Origin: Vulcanococcus sp.
GTDB taxonomy: Bacteria > Cyanobacteriota > Cyanobacteriia > PCC-6307 > Cyanobiaceae
DNA length: 64,000 bases
Direction of reading: 5' to 3'
Assembly: GCA_019264575.1 (NCBI GenBank)
Contig: JAHUZV010000024.1
Span: forward strand, 310,001-374,000
Below, piece after piece: positions 18,708-27,918 of this stretch (positions are counted from its first letter, which is position 1; each line of letters opens with the position of its first letter). The notes below the pieces were generated by a model. It was not told the DNA's origin. It worked only from the letters and a program-made list of their open reading frames with translations, and made no database searches. A program made the position numbers and the translations under genes.

Positions 18708-21700
18708 TCAGGAGAAGAGCTGCAGCTGCTGGTCGTCGCTGAGCGGGACGTCTACCGCAGGGGGCGGTGAAGCGGCGACTGTCTGCCCACTGCGTTCGGC
18801 TTCAATCTCAGCAAGCAGTTGTTGGTAGCCAGCCTCACCGAGCAGATTGCGTGCATGAAGATGGCATTCGCGCCAGGATTCCTCTGCAGACTGAGCCAGT
18901 TGCCAGTCATAGAAGCGTGGACCCAGGCGGCTAGCGACAGGCTGATGTTCCAAGGCCCGCGCATCGTGACCGAGGCCATAGTCAGCGAGTCTGACCGTCT
19001 CAGGAAGCAGCCATCCTTCACCATCGTTCTGGGTCAGGAATGATTCAATTCCAGCTTCTCGATCGCCGGCATGATCATGGATCTTTTGTTTTAAATCTTG
19101 GAAGGCGACCAAAGTCAGAACGGTGTGGCGTAGCTCGGGATCCTTGTCTTTGTCGACGCGCCAAAATCCCTTTTGATCCAAGCGCTCCGTGAATTTAGAT
19201 CTGCCGAGTTCGGCTTTGGAGTAGTCGCATTCCTTTAGAATGAATTGTGCATCTAAAGTGTCCAGGCCATAAGAGCCAAGTAATACTGCATCTATAATGC
19301 AACGACGCCTTAGCCGTTCACTGGGAAGACGAGCAAATGCGGGGCGAATAGCAGGGATCATGGAGGAAAGCTGTAGCCATTGAGGTGCAAACATCCAGTC
19401 GCACAAATTCAAGGCTGCCACCATCGGAACCAAGGCAAGCAGCTGGTCCAGGATTAACGGAATTGGTAGTTCGGATATTCTCTCGAGGTCGAGCGCGGTG
19501 GCTCCAGTTGCGCCGGCAATGCGAGCTCTCGCGATCCAGTCGAATGCCAAGGAGTTAACGCATGCAGCGACTAGAAGCTGACTGGTAATATGATTATTAG
19601 TCAGTTGCCAAGCTAAAGTAGTATCACTTGACGGAAAGTCGGGGGTAACTGCCGAAATCATCGTGCGCTCATTTGTTGGATTCACGAGGCGGCGAGATGT
19701 CAAGCGAGAGTAGCCGGTTTGATTTGGTTGAAACCTGTCCAATGGCAGCCAAAACTGAGCGCCGCCAGGCGTAAAATCAGCACTTTCCCACTGAGTGTTG
19801 TGTCCTCTCCCAGATAAGTATCGCCCATGCATTGGATTCAGATGATGGATCATCGCTCCTTGGTAAATGGGAAGGGCTGGAATATTTTCGCAAGATGCAG
19901 CGCGACCAAACTGATCAAGGTCTAAACGCATCTCGCTTAGCTGAGTGCGGTGGATCGCCAAAGAAACCTTTGATGTCAGGTTTATATCCCCTTGCCAGCA
20001 TCGCACAGCTGAGCATTTGGATGAATTAACTGAGGCCGATAAAGAGCTTGAGTGGTCATACAGTTTTCTGAGTGCACCCGCATGGCTGGCATCACTAAAC
20101 TCCACAAAAATACTTGTGAAAGGGCTAAACCGTTCAATTAGCTCACGCGTGCACATCAAGGCAAGCTCTTCGGCTGTACTCCAGTCGTCAAGCTTGCGCC
20201 GCATAAATGCCGTTTTTATGGCATGCGTATATCCGCCCTTGGTAAGGATTACCGGATTAAACTTGTAACGGCCATCTATGGGGATAAAGATCTTATCTCG
20301 ATTCTCAAAGCCAAAAAGCCATTCCCAATTGCATTGATCAAGGAAAAGGCGTCTCAGAGGTGCAGTCCTAGTGTCAGAGTAAATCCCGCATGGAACAATT
20401 AGACCCAGGCGGCCACCTTCCCTGGAAAGCACATAAGCATGCTCGAGAAAAAGCTTATAGGTGTAAGCCTTGCCCTCCCCCTGATTGCGAAAGGGATGAG
20501 TCGCTTCCGCGTAGCTATATCCCTTTGACCTGATTTCTCGCCATTTCAAGTGTAGCGCCTTATTCTGCCCGCCTTGAGCAATATTATATGTATCCCTTGC
20601 TGATACTTGATCGGCCAAATCACCAAAGGGCTTGGAGGCGTATTTAAACCAGTTTGAGCTTGCTGCAAATAATGCGTTGTAATCCAGCCATCTGCTTTCT
20701 ACTTCTTCTGCCTCGAAATATCTGGCCTGCATCATGAGTGCTTCGCGCTTTCCGTAGGTACGGTAGAGCGGGTCTAAATTGCTGAAGAACTCTTTTGAAT
20801 TCGGCTGCAGTGTCTCCCACGGTGGGTTGCCGAGCACGGCGTCGAAACCTGTTCTTGCGGAGCAGAAAACATCAGGAAACTCCAGCTCCCAATGAAAGAA
20901 GTGCAACCGAGCAGCAATCTCTTCTGCAACTATGCAGGTCTCCTCGGATGGGTTGCTGAAGGTGGTGGGCAAAGGAGCCTGCTCTAAGGCCTCAGCCGGC
21001 CAGAACCAACACGCGCACCAAAGATCCATCGCGGCTTTGAGGCTCTTGTAGGTCGAGGCTCCTAGAAGCTCATCTCGGTAGATTCGCGCTCGTTCGGCTG
21101 CATCCTGAACCGGAAGACCGTGCAGGCGATTGAGTAATGCCAAGGCTTGAGCATGGACAACCTCTGCCCCTTCGGTTCTGAGCTTTGGGTCTATAGGGAG
21201 TTGCCCCGTTAAATAATCTTTGAGATTGCTTTTTAGCTCTCCATTCGCAAATTCACGAAGAGCCTTGCCCCGTGCCTCTTTGGCGAAATGGACGCCATTG
21301 GAGTGGTTCTTGTCGCCTCCTTCCCGGTTTTTCCAGGCCATTACTGGGTAGTGCAGGAACTGGTCGAACCAGGTGCCTACCAAGGCATTGCCGCACTTGA
21401 CCTTGTGATCGAGGAACGAGAATGGCAGCGTGCGGTCCATCGTTTCGATCCACAGCGACAGACGGCACAACTCCACTGCAAGCGGGTCAAGGTCGACGCC
21501 ATAGATGCAGCGCTCCACTACGTGCCGCTTGAGCACAGCACGCAGACGTGGCTCAAAGCTGGCGTCCTCCGAGGGACAGGGAATCAGTTCCTGCCCCAGA
21601 GCGGCCACATCATCCGCATCCTCCGCTCGAGCCCTGAGCAGGCTGACCACGGAGCGATCACCACGATCGGTCACCCGGCCGTGATGGTGCACTGAGGCAT

Positions 21701-23708
21701 AGAGGGCATCGGTGATGTAGCGCAGCGCCGCCACGGGGAATGTGCCTGAGCCGCAGGCGCTGTCGCAGGTTTTGATCGCGAGGATCTCTTCTGGATGCTT
21801 GGGCAGCCAGGTGCTGGCCTGAGCCTCACGATCGGCAGTGCCATCGTCTTTCGCCGGCGGGTCATAGAGCAGCGGCCGAAGCGTGCGCTGCACCGTTGGC
21901 ACCGCCAAGCCCGGACGGGTGTAAAAGGTGCCCGAGCCTTTGCGGGTGCCGCCCCAGCGCACGAGGTACCACTCCCCTGGCAGGACCACCCTCACGACCA
22001 ATTGCCGCGCCTTGCGTGCCACCGATTCCTCATAGGCACGGCGGGTGTCGGCGTTAGCGGTCGCCCTTGGACGGCGAACGAGTCGGCCGGCTTCAACGGC
22101 TCGCCGTGCCCAGACTTCCGCGCGGGTGCGCGTCACATGGCGATCGTCGTCGCCATCGGCGCCGTCCTCCTCTCCTTCCTCGTCAGCCTCATCGTCACCG
22201 TCGTCTCCCTCGTAAGCGGTATCCGCTGGTGCCTCATCGGGAGCTTCGTCGACCTCTTCGGCTTCTTCGTCATCCCCTGAACTGGTGTCCTTCATCTTTT
22301 CGAGCAGAGCCGCCAGGGCCCGATCGTCCATTTCCTCCAACCGCGAGAGCGGAAGGGCCGGCTGGTTGCCGACCGCCAGGAAAATGACTGGGTTCCCCGA
22401 CGGAGCCGTCTTCAGCTCGAAGTCGAGCAGGCCCTCGTAGAGGATGCCGATGTATTCGCTGGAGAGGTCGGAGAAGTCGACCGGCACCGTGACCCACGTC
22501 TTCTGCCGTCCTTGGCGGAGCTTGACTCGGGTGCGGCTGATCTTTTCCAGCAGCCGATGCACATCCCGGTCGGGGAACACCCCGCGGCTGGTGTCGAACG
22601 CCGCGGTCTCGAAGACGTGCAGAGCGCGATGCAGTTCATCCGTTGTGTTCTCATCGACCACAGCGGGCTCGAAGAGTTCGCCGCCGTAGGCAGGAACTGG
22701 CAGTGCCGGGTGATGGCTGCCCTGATGCACCAGACGAAATAGCGCGAGCAACCTTGGCCAGGCGCTCCAGGAGCGGGCCAGCCGGCTGCCTCCCCGAGCC
22801 GCTGTCTTCTCCAGCTCCTCCAGCAGACCACCAACGCCGTAGGCCCCGTGGTAAAGCGCGTTGTCGCGTGGCAGCAGATCGCGGGATTCGGCGAACAGCA
22901 CCACCACCAGGCGCATCACCACCCGTACAGCGGCGCGGTAGATGTCTGCCGGGTTGGTGTCTGCGCATTGCTCTTGCAGGACATCTCCGTGGCTCTGCAC
23001 CAGCAGCTCCACGGCTTCGCGCACCCTCTCGCCGAGGGCTGCTGACAGTTCAGCCTGCCCCTTGCGGCTGTCGAGCACCGCTTGGAGCAACGGACCTGGC
23101 TGGTCCTCCGCTTCGGGCGTCCAGGCCTGGGGCGAGAGCAAGGTGCGCAGTGCCTGCACCTGGGGTGAGAGCTCTCCCTCCTCAAACCAGAGATCGACGT
23201 CCCACTCACACCAGGCGTCGAAGTCCAGTCCAGCAAAGATCAAGCGCCACTGCCGCCCGTTGGTGAGCAGGGCCAGCCGCTCACCTCCTGCCCGCAGCCA
23301 CTGCACCACCTGACTGGCGGTGCGGCGGCCACGGCCGATGCCCACTTGGCGTTCCGAGTCGAGGAACACCGGCAACAGGGCACCATGGGCTCCCCGCCAG
23401 AGGTGGCGCGGCTTGAGGGTCTCGCCCGTCGGTGTGCGGCGGTTCCATTCCGACCCCACGGCCGAACCACGCGCCCAGGCGCCCGTGCCTGGCGCAAAGC
23501 CACAGACCCGTTCAACCACAAAGGCAACGAAGGCGGAGGCTTCGCCGTCACCCGCCAGCAAGGCAGCAGCTTGTCGGCGCAACTCCTGATCGTGGTAGCC
23601 CCCCAGCGGGCCAGGCTGCAGGGCTGCAACGGTCTGCAGCCGCTGTGGATCCAACAGCAGACCGCCATGACGCAGCCGATCCCATCCGGGCAGTGGTGCT
23701 TCGCTCAT
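18708..23708 (-). CDS. drmMI: Large N6-adenine DNA methylase, DrmMI/Eco57I-like
   Basis: 1666 residues. The SAM motif CDSACGSGTFPV lies near residue 653 and the catalytic NPPW near 960, with VDLDPLAVELCRLSLWI between them. The N-terminal part has a TNGRQWRLIF segment typical of Eco57I/type IIG enzymes, but the usual ExK of their nuclease is replaced by GIGRGR, so cleavage by this protein is doubtful. A strongly acidic linker spans about 475-520. The C-terminal third, read from about 19150-20800, should be the target recognition part and is visibly AT-richer. In DISARM, the methylase marks host DNA. Its start overlaps the SNF2 gene stop by four bases. The assignment rests on motifs and gene order. 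Confidence 0.82.
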   Translation of the reverse strand: MSEAPLPGWDRLRHGGLLLDPQRLQTVAALQPGPLGGYHDQELRRQAAALLAGDGEASAFVAFVVERVCGFAPGTGAWARGSAVGSEWNRRTPTGETLKPRHLWRGAHGALLPVFLDSERQVGIGRGRRTASQVVQWLRAGGERLALLTNGRQWRLIFAGLDFDAWCEWDVDLWFEEGELSPQVQALRTLLSPQAWTPEAEDQPGPLLQAVLDSRKGQAELSAALGERVREAVELLVQSHGDVLQEQCADTNPADIYRAAVRVVMRLVVVLFAESRDLLPRDNALYHGAYGVGGLLEELEKTAARGGSRLARSWSAWPRLLALFRLVHQGSHHPALPVPAYGGELFEPAVVDENTTDELHRALHVFETAAFDTSRGVFPDRDVHRLLEKISRTRVKLRQGRQKTWVTVPVDFSDLSSEYIGILYEGLLDFELKTAPSGNPVIFLAVGNQPALPLSRLEEMDDRALAALLEKMKDTSSGDDEEAEEVDEAPDEAPADTAYEGDDGDDEADEEGEEDGADGDDDRHVTRTRAEVWARRAVEAGRLVRRPRATANADTRRAYEESVARKARQLVVRVVLPGEWYLVRWGGTRKGSGTFYTRPGLAVPTVQRTLRPLLYDPPAKDDGTADREAQASTWLPKHPEEILAIKTCDSACGSGTFPVAALRYITDALYASVHHHGRVTDRGDRSVVSLLRARAEDADDVAALGQELIPCPSEDASFEPRLRAVLKRHVVERCIYGVDLDPLAVELCRLSLWIETMDRTLPFSFLDHKVKCGNALVGTWFDQFLHYPVMAWKNREGGDKNHSNGVHFAKEARGKALREFANGELKSNLKDYLTGQLPIDPKLRTEGAEVVHAQALALLNRLHGLPVQDAAERARIYRDELLGASTYKSLKAAMDLWCACWFWPAEALEQAPLPTTFSNPSEETCIVAEEIAARLHFFHWELEFPDVFCSARTGFDAVLGNPPWETLQPNSKEFFSNLDPLYRTYGKREALMMQARYFEAEEVESRWLDYNALFAASSNWFKYASKPFGDLADQVSARDTYNIAQGGQNKALHLKWREIRSKGYSYAEATHPFRNQGEGKAYTYKLFLEHAYVLSREGGRLGLIVPCGIYSDTRTAPLRRLFLDQCNWEWLFGFENRDKIFIPIDGRYKFNPVILTKGGYTHAIKTAFMRRKLDDWSTAEELALMCTRELIERFSPFTSIFVEFSDASHAGALRKLYDHSSSLSASVNSSKCSAVRCWQGDINLTSKVSLAIHRTQLSEMRLDLDQFGRAASCENIPALPIYQGAMIHHLNPMHGRYLSGRGHNTQWESADFTPGGAQFWLPLDRFQPNQTGYSRLTSRRLVNPTNERTMISAVTPDFPSSDTTLAWQLTNNHITSQLLVAACVNSLAFDWIARARIAGATGATALDLERISELPIPLILDQLLALVPMVAALNLCDWMFAPQWLQLSSMIPAIRPAFARLPSERLRRRCIIDAVLLGSYGLDTLDAQFILKECDYSKAELGRSKFTERLDQKGFWRVDKDKDPELRHTVLTLVAFQDLKQKIHDHAGDREAGIESFLTQNDGEGWLLPETVRLADYGLGHDARALEHQPVASRLGPRFYDWQLAQSAEESWRECHLHARNLLGEAGYQQLLAEIEAERSGQTVAASPPPAVDVPLSDDQQLQLFS

Positions 23709-26700
23709 CGCCCCCCTCCTGGCAACCGCACCTCGATCGAAACCGGGAACACCTGAGCGGGGCCAGACATGGCATGGCGATTGGGCAACAGGAACTTCAG
23801 GATGCGTTCCCGCTCCCGTTCCAGTTGGTCTCGCACCTCTTCATGCTGCTTGGTGCGTCTCTCAATCTCCGCTCGCTTTTCTTCGATCGAGCGATCGATC
23901 GCATCCAGCCTCTGAGCCTCGTCAAACAGCGTGCCTTGTTGGCGTTCGGCCTTCAGCGCTTCGATCTCACGCTCCAGCTTCGCCAGCGTGTTCTCGGTGA
24001 TCAGCGTCGACACCTCGCCCTGACGACTCCGGTAGCGCTGCTCTTCGTCTTGCCGGGCCTGCTTGCCCGACTCTTCGAGCTGCTCCCGCAGCGATTGGGT
24101 CAACTGTTCGGCATGTTGCCCCAGCAGGGCTTTGAGCTCTGGTTCGATGTCCTCCACGATGGCCCGACCGGCATCGAGATGCGTCCGGTTGACCGTCACC
24201 TCGCCGCCCCGTAGATCCATGGCACTGCGGTGAGGCAGGGCCGGCTTCAGCTGGCCATTGATCACGGGTAACACCAGGGTGCGAACCCAGTGGTGAAAGG
24301 TCTCCCGCAGGTCGTTGACCGCCAGCTCCTCAACGCTGAGCAATATCCAGGCATCGGTGCCTGCGGGTAAGGGGCCCAGGCGGACGGTCCAGCGGGAGAC
24401 TTCTTCGCCGGTGCCAGGAAAGCGCCGGCGGGAGAGGGTGGAGATGGCGTGCTGCAGCATCGGGTGCGACAGGTGGGCCAGCAACACATCGGGCTTGGGT
24501 GAGAACACCAAGCGGCCGCCGATCTCCTCGAGGAACGGTCCTGCGTCGAAGGCAAGCCGAGACACCGGCCCGAGCGTGCCCCCTTGTTGAGGCCTCCGAA
24601 GCGACTCGTCGATCACCTCACTCCACCCCGCAAGCGCTGGGTTGAGGAGCTTGCAGGTCTGCGGCAACTCAGAGCAATCGAGCTGCGGTCGCCCTGCGCG
24701 GATGGCCATGGCCGACTCCAACGTGTCACGCAGGGCAGCGGGATCCAGGTCGATCTCAGCGGCCAGGGCCTTCAGCTGCACCTCAGCGGCCTGCCCTTCT
24801 GCGCCGGTGTCGACGGTTGCGTCGGCTTCAATGCGAACCCGGCCTGTGGCCTGAGCAAGGCGAAGGTCCAAGGCGGCCTGCACATCGCTGGCGCTCTCGC
24901 CTGCGATCAGCCGGCGGTGTGCCGCTTCATCAAAGATCTCGTTCGCGGACCCAAGGTCTTCGCGGATTTCATCCGCCTTGCGGATCACGTGGGCCAGAAA
25001 CGCCAGGTCCTGGTCCTGGTCGGTCACGAAGTGGAAGATCGTGACGTCGCGTGGCTGGCCATGGCGATCGATGCGGCCGTTGCGCTGCTCAATCCGCGAG
25101 GGGTTCCATGGGCAGTCGAAGTGCAGGAGGTAGCGCGCGGTGCGCTGCAGGTTCAGGCCTTCAGCTGCCGCATCGGTGGCCACCAAGACCCGAACCGGAT
25201 GCTGCGGGTCGTTGAACCAGCGCTTCACATCGCTGCGTTCCACATCGTCCATGCCGCCAAACAGCGTCAGCACCTGCTCCTCGCTAAACCGCGAGGTGAG
25301 ACGCCGCACCAAGTAGTCGAGCGTGGTCTTGTACTCGGTGAAGACAACCAATCGTTCGTCATCACGCCAGCTGCCCTCCTTCCGCAGCAACCGTTCAACC
25401 AGGGCTTCCAGGGCGCTGTAGCGCGAGTCGGCAACCGGGTCGACTTCGGTGAGCTCGCCGGTCTCGCGATTGAGCCCAAGCCCGGCAATGGCCCGATCAA
25501 GAGCTCTGATCTCCTCCTCCAGGGAAGGTGCGACGCCTTTGAGCCAGGCACCGACGACCCCGACAGCTGTCGCTACCCGTGACTGCATCTCACGGTCATC
25601 GCCGGTTTCTGCCTCCAGGTTGCGGCGGGCCGCCTGCACCTCTGTATCTGCTGCCTCCCGGTCTTCCGCGAGCCCTGCCTTGCTGCGTCGCCACGAGTCG
25701 GCGAAGGCCACTGCGCAGGACAGCAGACGCTTGCCAAGGATCTCCACCGCGAAATTCCCAGAACGCCGGCGCCCACTGCGCTCCGTCGCGATCAGTTTGT
25801 GGATGGCCTTACGGAAATCATCAAAGGCCTCGCTGAGGGCCACCTCCTGCGGGGTCAGGCTCAGCACCAACGCCTGCGGGGCCAGGCGGGTGCAGAACTT
25901 CGGCGGGTTGGTACGGGCGTTGATCTCACGCTTGAGGCGGCGGATAACCACCTGCTGCACTCTTCCGCGCTCGGCATCACGCAGCTGGTCGGTTTGGCTG
26001 AAGCGGACGGGATCAAGGATCTCCAGCAAGCCCGAGAAACAGCGCGTGTGTCCGTTGTGCGGGGTGGCACTGAGGAACAGGCGATGCTCGAACTGCGGGG
26101 CGAGCAGCCGGAGCATGCGGCACAGGTCGCTGTCGTCGCCGAAAGCCGATGGCATCAGGTTGTGGCACTCATCGACGATCAGCAGGTCCCAGGGCAGATG
26201 TGGTGAGCCCTCGGGGGTGCGGCAGGCCGCCAGGAACTGCTCGAGAACGTCGTCCTGCCGCAGGTAGTGATACGAGGCGATGATCCGGCTGAAGGAGCGC
26301 CACGGGTTGGCGTCCATCCCAAGGCGCCGCCGCAGCACATGGGTCTTCTCGCGGTCGACCAGATCAAAGGACAGCGAGAACTTGTCCCACATCTCATCCC
26401 GCCACTGCAGCCGCAGTGAAGCGGGCGTGAGCACCAGCACCCGCTGCAAGCGGCGGCGTAGGAGCAGTTCGGATAGAATCAGACCTGCCTCAACGGTCTT
26501 GCCCAGGCCTACGTCGTCAGCCAACAGGAGGTTGACCCGCGGCATCCGCAGCGCCTTGAGCAAGGGCACCAACTGGAAGTCGTCAACCTGCACGGCCCCA
26601 TGGAAGGGGCTGGCGACCGGCAGGCGTCCGAGCGGCCCCAGACCATCCGGGTCAAGGAAGGGGGTAGCAGCCGCCCAGCGCGTGGCCCGAAGCAACGCGT

Positions 26701-26938
26701 CGAAATCCTCTGCCGGCATCGGGTCGCTGGAACCGACGTTGGGAAGGGCAGTGGGCTCCAACAGCCGGCTGGCAGGCTCCAGCTCCCAGATCAGCCGTTC
26801 ATCACGCGGAAACTGGTCGTCCTTGTACTCGATCTGAACCAGGTGGAGCCGTCCGGTCGGACCGTCAAACGGCTCGACGCTCGTGGTGAGCCCGCGGCGG
26901 TTGCGGACGGTTGCGAACAGGCCGACGCGGGGGACCAT
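23705..26938 (-). CDS. drmD: SNF2-family helicase, DrmD-like
   Basis: 1077 residues. Motif I ADDVGLGKTVEAG (near 146), DECHNLMP (near 255), LFLSATPHNGH, then ATDAAAEGLNLQ and EQRNGRIDRHGQPRDV (near 610-625) give a complete RapA/SNF2 ATPase. A long coiled coil occupies about 930-1060, and the end (AQVFPVSIEVRLPGG) is strand-like. SNF2 proteins of this type occur as DrmD in class 1 DISARM, directly before the methylase as here. It acts on DNA using ATP. Seventy-nine bases separate it from the preceding SAP-like gene. Confidence 0.85.
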   Translation of the reverse strand: MVPRVGLFATVRNRRGLTTSVEPFDGPTGRLHLVQIEYKDDQFPRDERLIWELEPASRLLEPTALPNVGSSDPMPAEDFDALLRATRWAAATPFLDPDGLGPLGRLPVASPFHGAVQVDDFQLVPLLKALRMPRVNLLLADDVGLGKTVEAGLILSELLLRRRLQRVLVLTPASLRLQWRDEMWDKFSLSFDLVDREKTHVLRRRLGMDANPWRSFSRIIASYHYLRQDDVLEQFLAACRTPEGSPHLPWDLLIVDECHNLMPSAFGDDSDLCRMLRLLAPQFEHRLFLSATPHNGHTRCFSGLLEILDPVRFSQTDQLRDAERGRVQQVVIRRLKREINARTNPPKFCTRLAPQALVLSLTPQEVALSEAFDDFRKAIHKLIATERSGRRRSGNFAVEILGKRLLSCAVAFADSWRRSKAGLAEDREAADTEVQAARRNLEAETGDDREMQSRVATAVGVVGAWLKGVAPSLEEEIRALDRAIAGLGLNRETGELTEVDPVADSRYSALEALVERLLRKEGSWRDDERLVVFTEYKTTLDYLVRRLTSRFSEEQVLTLFGGMDDVERSDVKRWFNDPQHPVRVLVATDAAAEGLNLQRTARYLLHFDCPWNPSRIEQRNGRIDRHGQPRDVTIFHFVTDQDQDLAFLAHVIRKADEIREDLGSANEIFDEAAHRRLIAGESASDVQAALDLRLAQATGRVRIEADATVDTGAEGQAAEVQLKALAAEIDLDPAALRDTLESAMAIRAGRPQLDCSELPQTCKLLNPALAGWSEVIDESLRRPQQGGTLGPVSRLAFDAGPFLEEIGGRLVFSPKPDVLLAHLSHPMLQHAISTLSRRRFPGTGEEVSRWTVRLGPLPAGTDAWILLSVEELAVNDLRETFHHWVRTLVLPVINGQLKPALPHRSAMDLRGGEVTVNRTHLDAGRAIVEDIEPELKALLGQHAEQLTQSLREQLEESGKQARQDEEQRYRSRQGEVSTLITENTLAKLEREIEALKAERQQGTLFDEAQRLDAIDRSIEEKRAEIERRTKQHEEVRDQLERERERILKFLLPNRHAMSGPAQVFPVSIEVRLPGGGR

Positions 26939-27017
26939 CAGGGGTCCTCCAGCCGCGAGTGATCGATATGAACTAGCCCCCCTAATTGCGAGTGGGAAGC
27001 ACGACCTCTGTGGAAGA

Positions 27018-27398
27018 TCATCCGAACGAACCGCCCAGTAGCTGCCGCACCAGCCCGATCAGCTCCTTCTTGCTGAAGCTCTCCAACGGCCGAGGCGGTG
27101 GCTCGACCCCATGCTGCTCCAAAACCTTGGCCAGGTCAGCCTTTTTCAACTTGCTGTAGCCCGGGATTCCGTTTTGTTTGCACAACCCCTTGAGGGTGGC
27201 CACGCTCTGCTGCAGGAAGCTCCCCTTGCCGAGCAAGGCCAGTGCCCGGTGACTTGGCTCTGGCGGTGAGCTGAGCTCTTCGATGGCTTGAGCGGTCCGT
27301 TGCAGGTGCTCGCCGACTCGCCGGTAGACGCGGGCATCGGTGCCGGCGAGCTCGCGGCTGGTGGCCTCCAGGAGATCGGCGATCGAGGGGCTGCCCAC
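27018..27398 (-). CDS. SAP/Rho_N-like small protein of the defence operon
   Basis: 126 residues, GTG start. Two similar C-terminal segments, TLKGLCKQNGIPGYSKLKKADL and LESFSKKELIGLVRQLLG, have the leucine pattern of SAP or Rho N-terminal motifs, which bind nucleic acid. The N-terminal half is helical. The gene begins three bases after the upstream coiled-coil gene and leads into the SNF2 gene, so co-expression is likely. It is not a standard DISARM component. Confidence 0.7.
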   Translation of the reverse strand: MGSPSIADLLEATSRELAGTDARVYRRVGEHLQRTAQAIEELSSPPEPSHRALALLGKGSFLQQSVATLKGLCKQNGIPGYSKLKKADLAKVLEQHGVEPPPRPLESFSKKELIGLVRQLLGGSFG

Positions 27399-27401
27399 TG
27401 G

Positions 27402-27839
27402 TTAGCCCTCCGGGCCGATCTGGCTGGTTTCGCTGGCGATGGCAGCCGCCTTTGCCTTAACGGCACGCCACTGCCTTGCCAGCTCTACCAGCCTCTGGAA
27501 CATCCGCACCAGCCAGAAGCCGCTCTGCTGCTGGCTTTCCTCAACCGCTTCGGCAATGGCGTCACCGGTGGCCTCCAGCTCCCGGATCACCTCCACAAGA
27601 CGGCTGTTCATGGCATGCAGCCGTGCTTTGGCCCTGGCTTCATTGCCGAGGTCTGCCTCTAGCTCTTGGAGCTCCCGCTGCAGCTCGGCGATCACCACAC
27701 CACGCTTCTCGCTTTGGCTCCGGAAGATCCCGCGCGAGATGTTCACGCTGATCAGGGCGGATCGCATGGCGTCGTAGTTCTCCCTCAGCTCCTCGTCAGG
27801 AGGGTTGGCCGGGAAGCGGCGGGCAGAGCTGTTGGTCAT
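27402..27839 (-). CDS. Coiled-coil protein leading the defence operon
   Basis: 145 residues from the ATG at 27837-27839. Residues about 45-130 form a long helical coiled coil (VVIAELQRELQELEADLGNE, RLVEVIRELEATGDAIAEAV) with no enzyme motif. A start seven codons earlier is possible. It is the first gene of the leftward operon; a sensor or scaffold role is only an inference. Confidence 0.65.
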   Translation of the reverse strand: MTNSSARRFPANPPDEELRENYDAMRSALISVNISRGIFRSQSEKRGVVIAELQRELQELEADLGNEARAKARLHAMNSRLVEVIRELEATGDAIAEAVEESQQQSGFWLVRMFQRLVELARQWRAVKAKAAAIASETSQIGPEG

Positions 27840-27918
27840 GACCTTGTTCCGTACCCACAACCTGGCAGAGATCTCTGGTTTTCGCCTATCCCCAGGACGG
27901 GGGACTCGAGCCCTTCCG

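Noticed and set aside
27885..27910. tRNA T-arm-like sequence (GGGACTCGAGCCC) at the right edge of the island
   Set aside because: The rest of a tRNA is absent and the extended stem mismatches, so it is not a tRNA gene or a supported attachment site.
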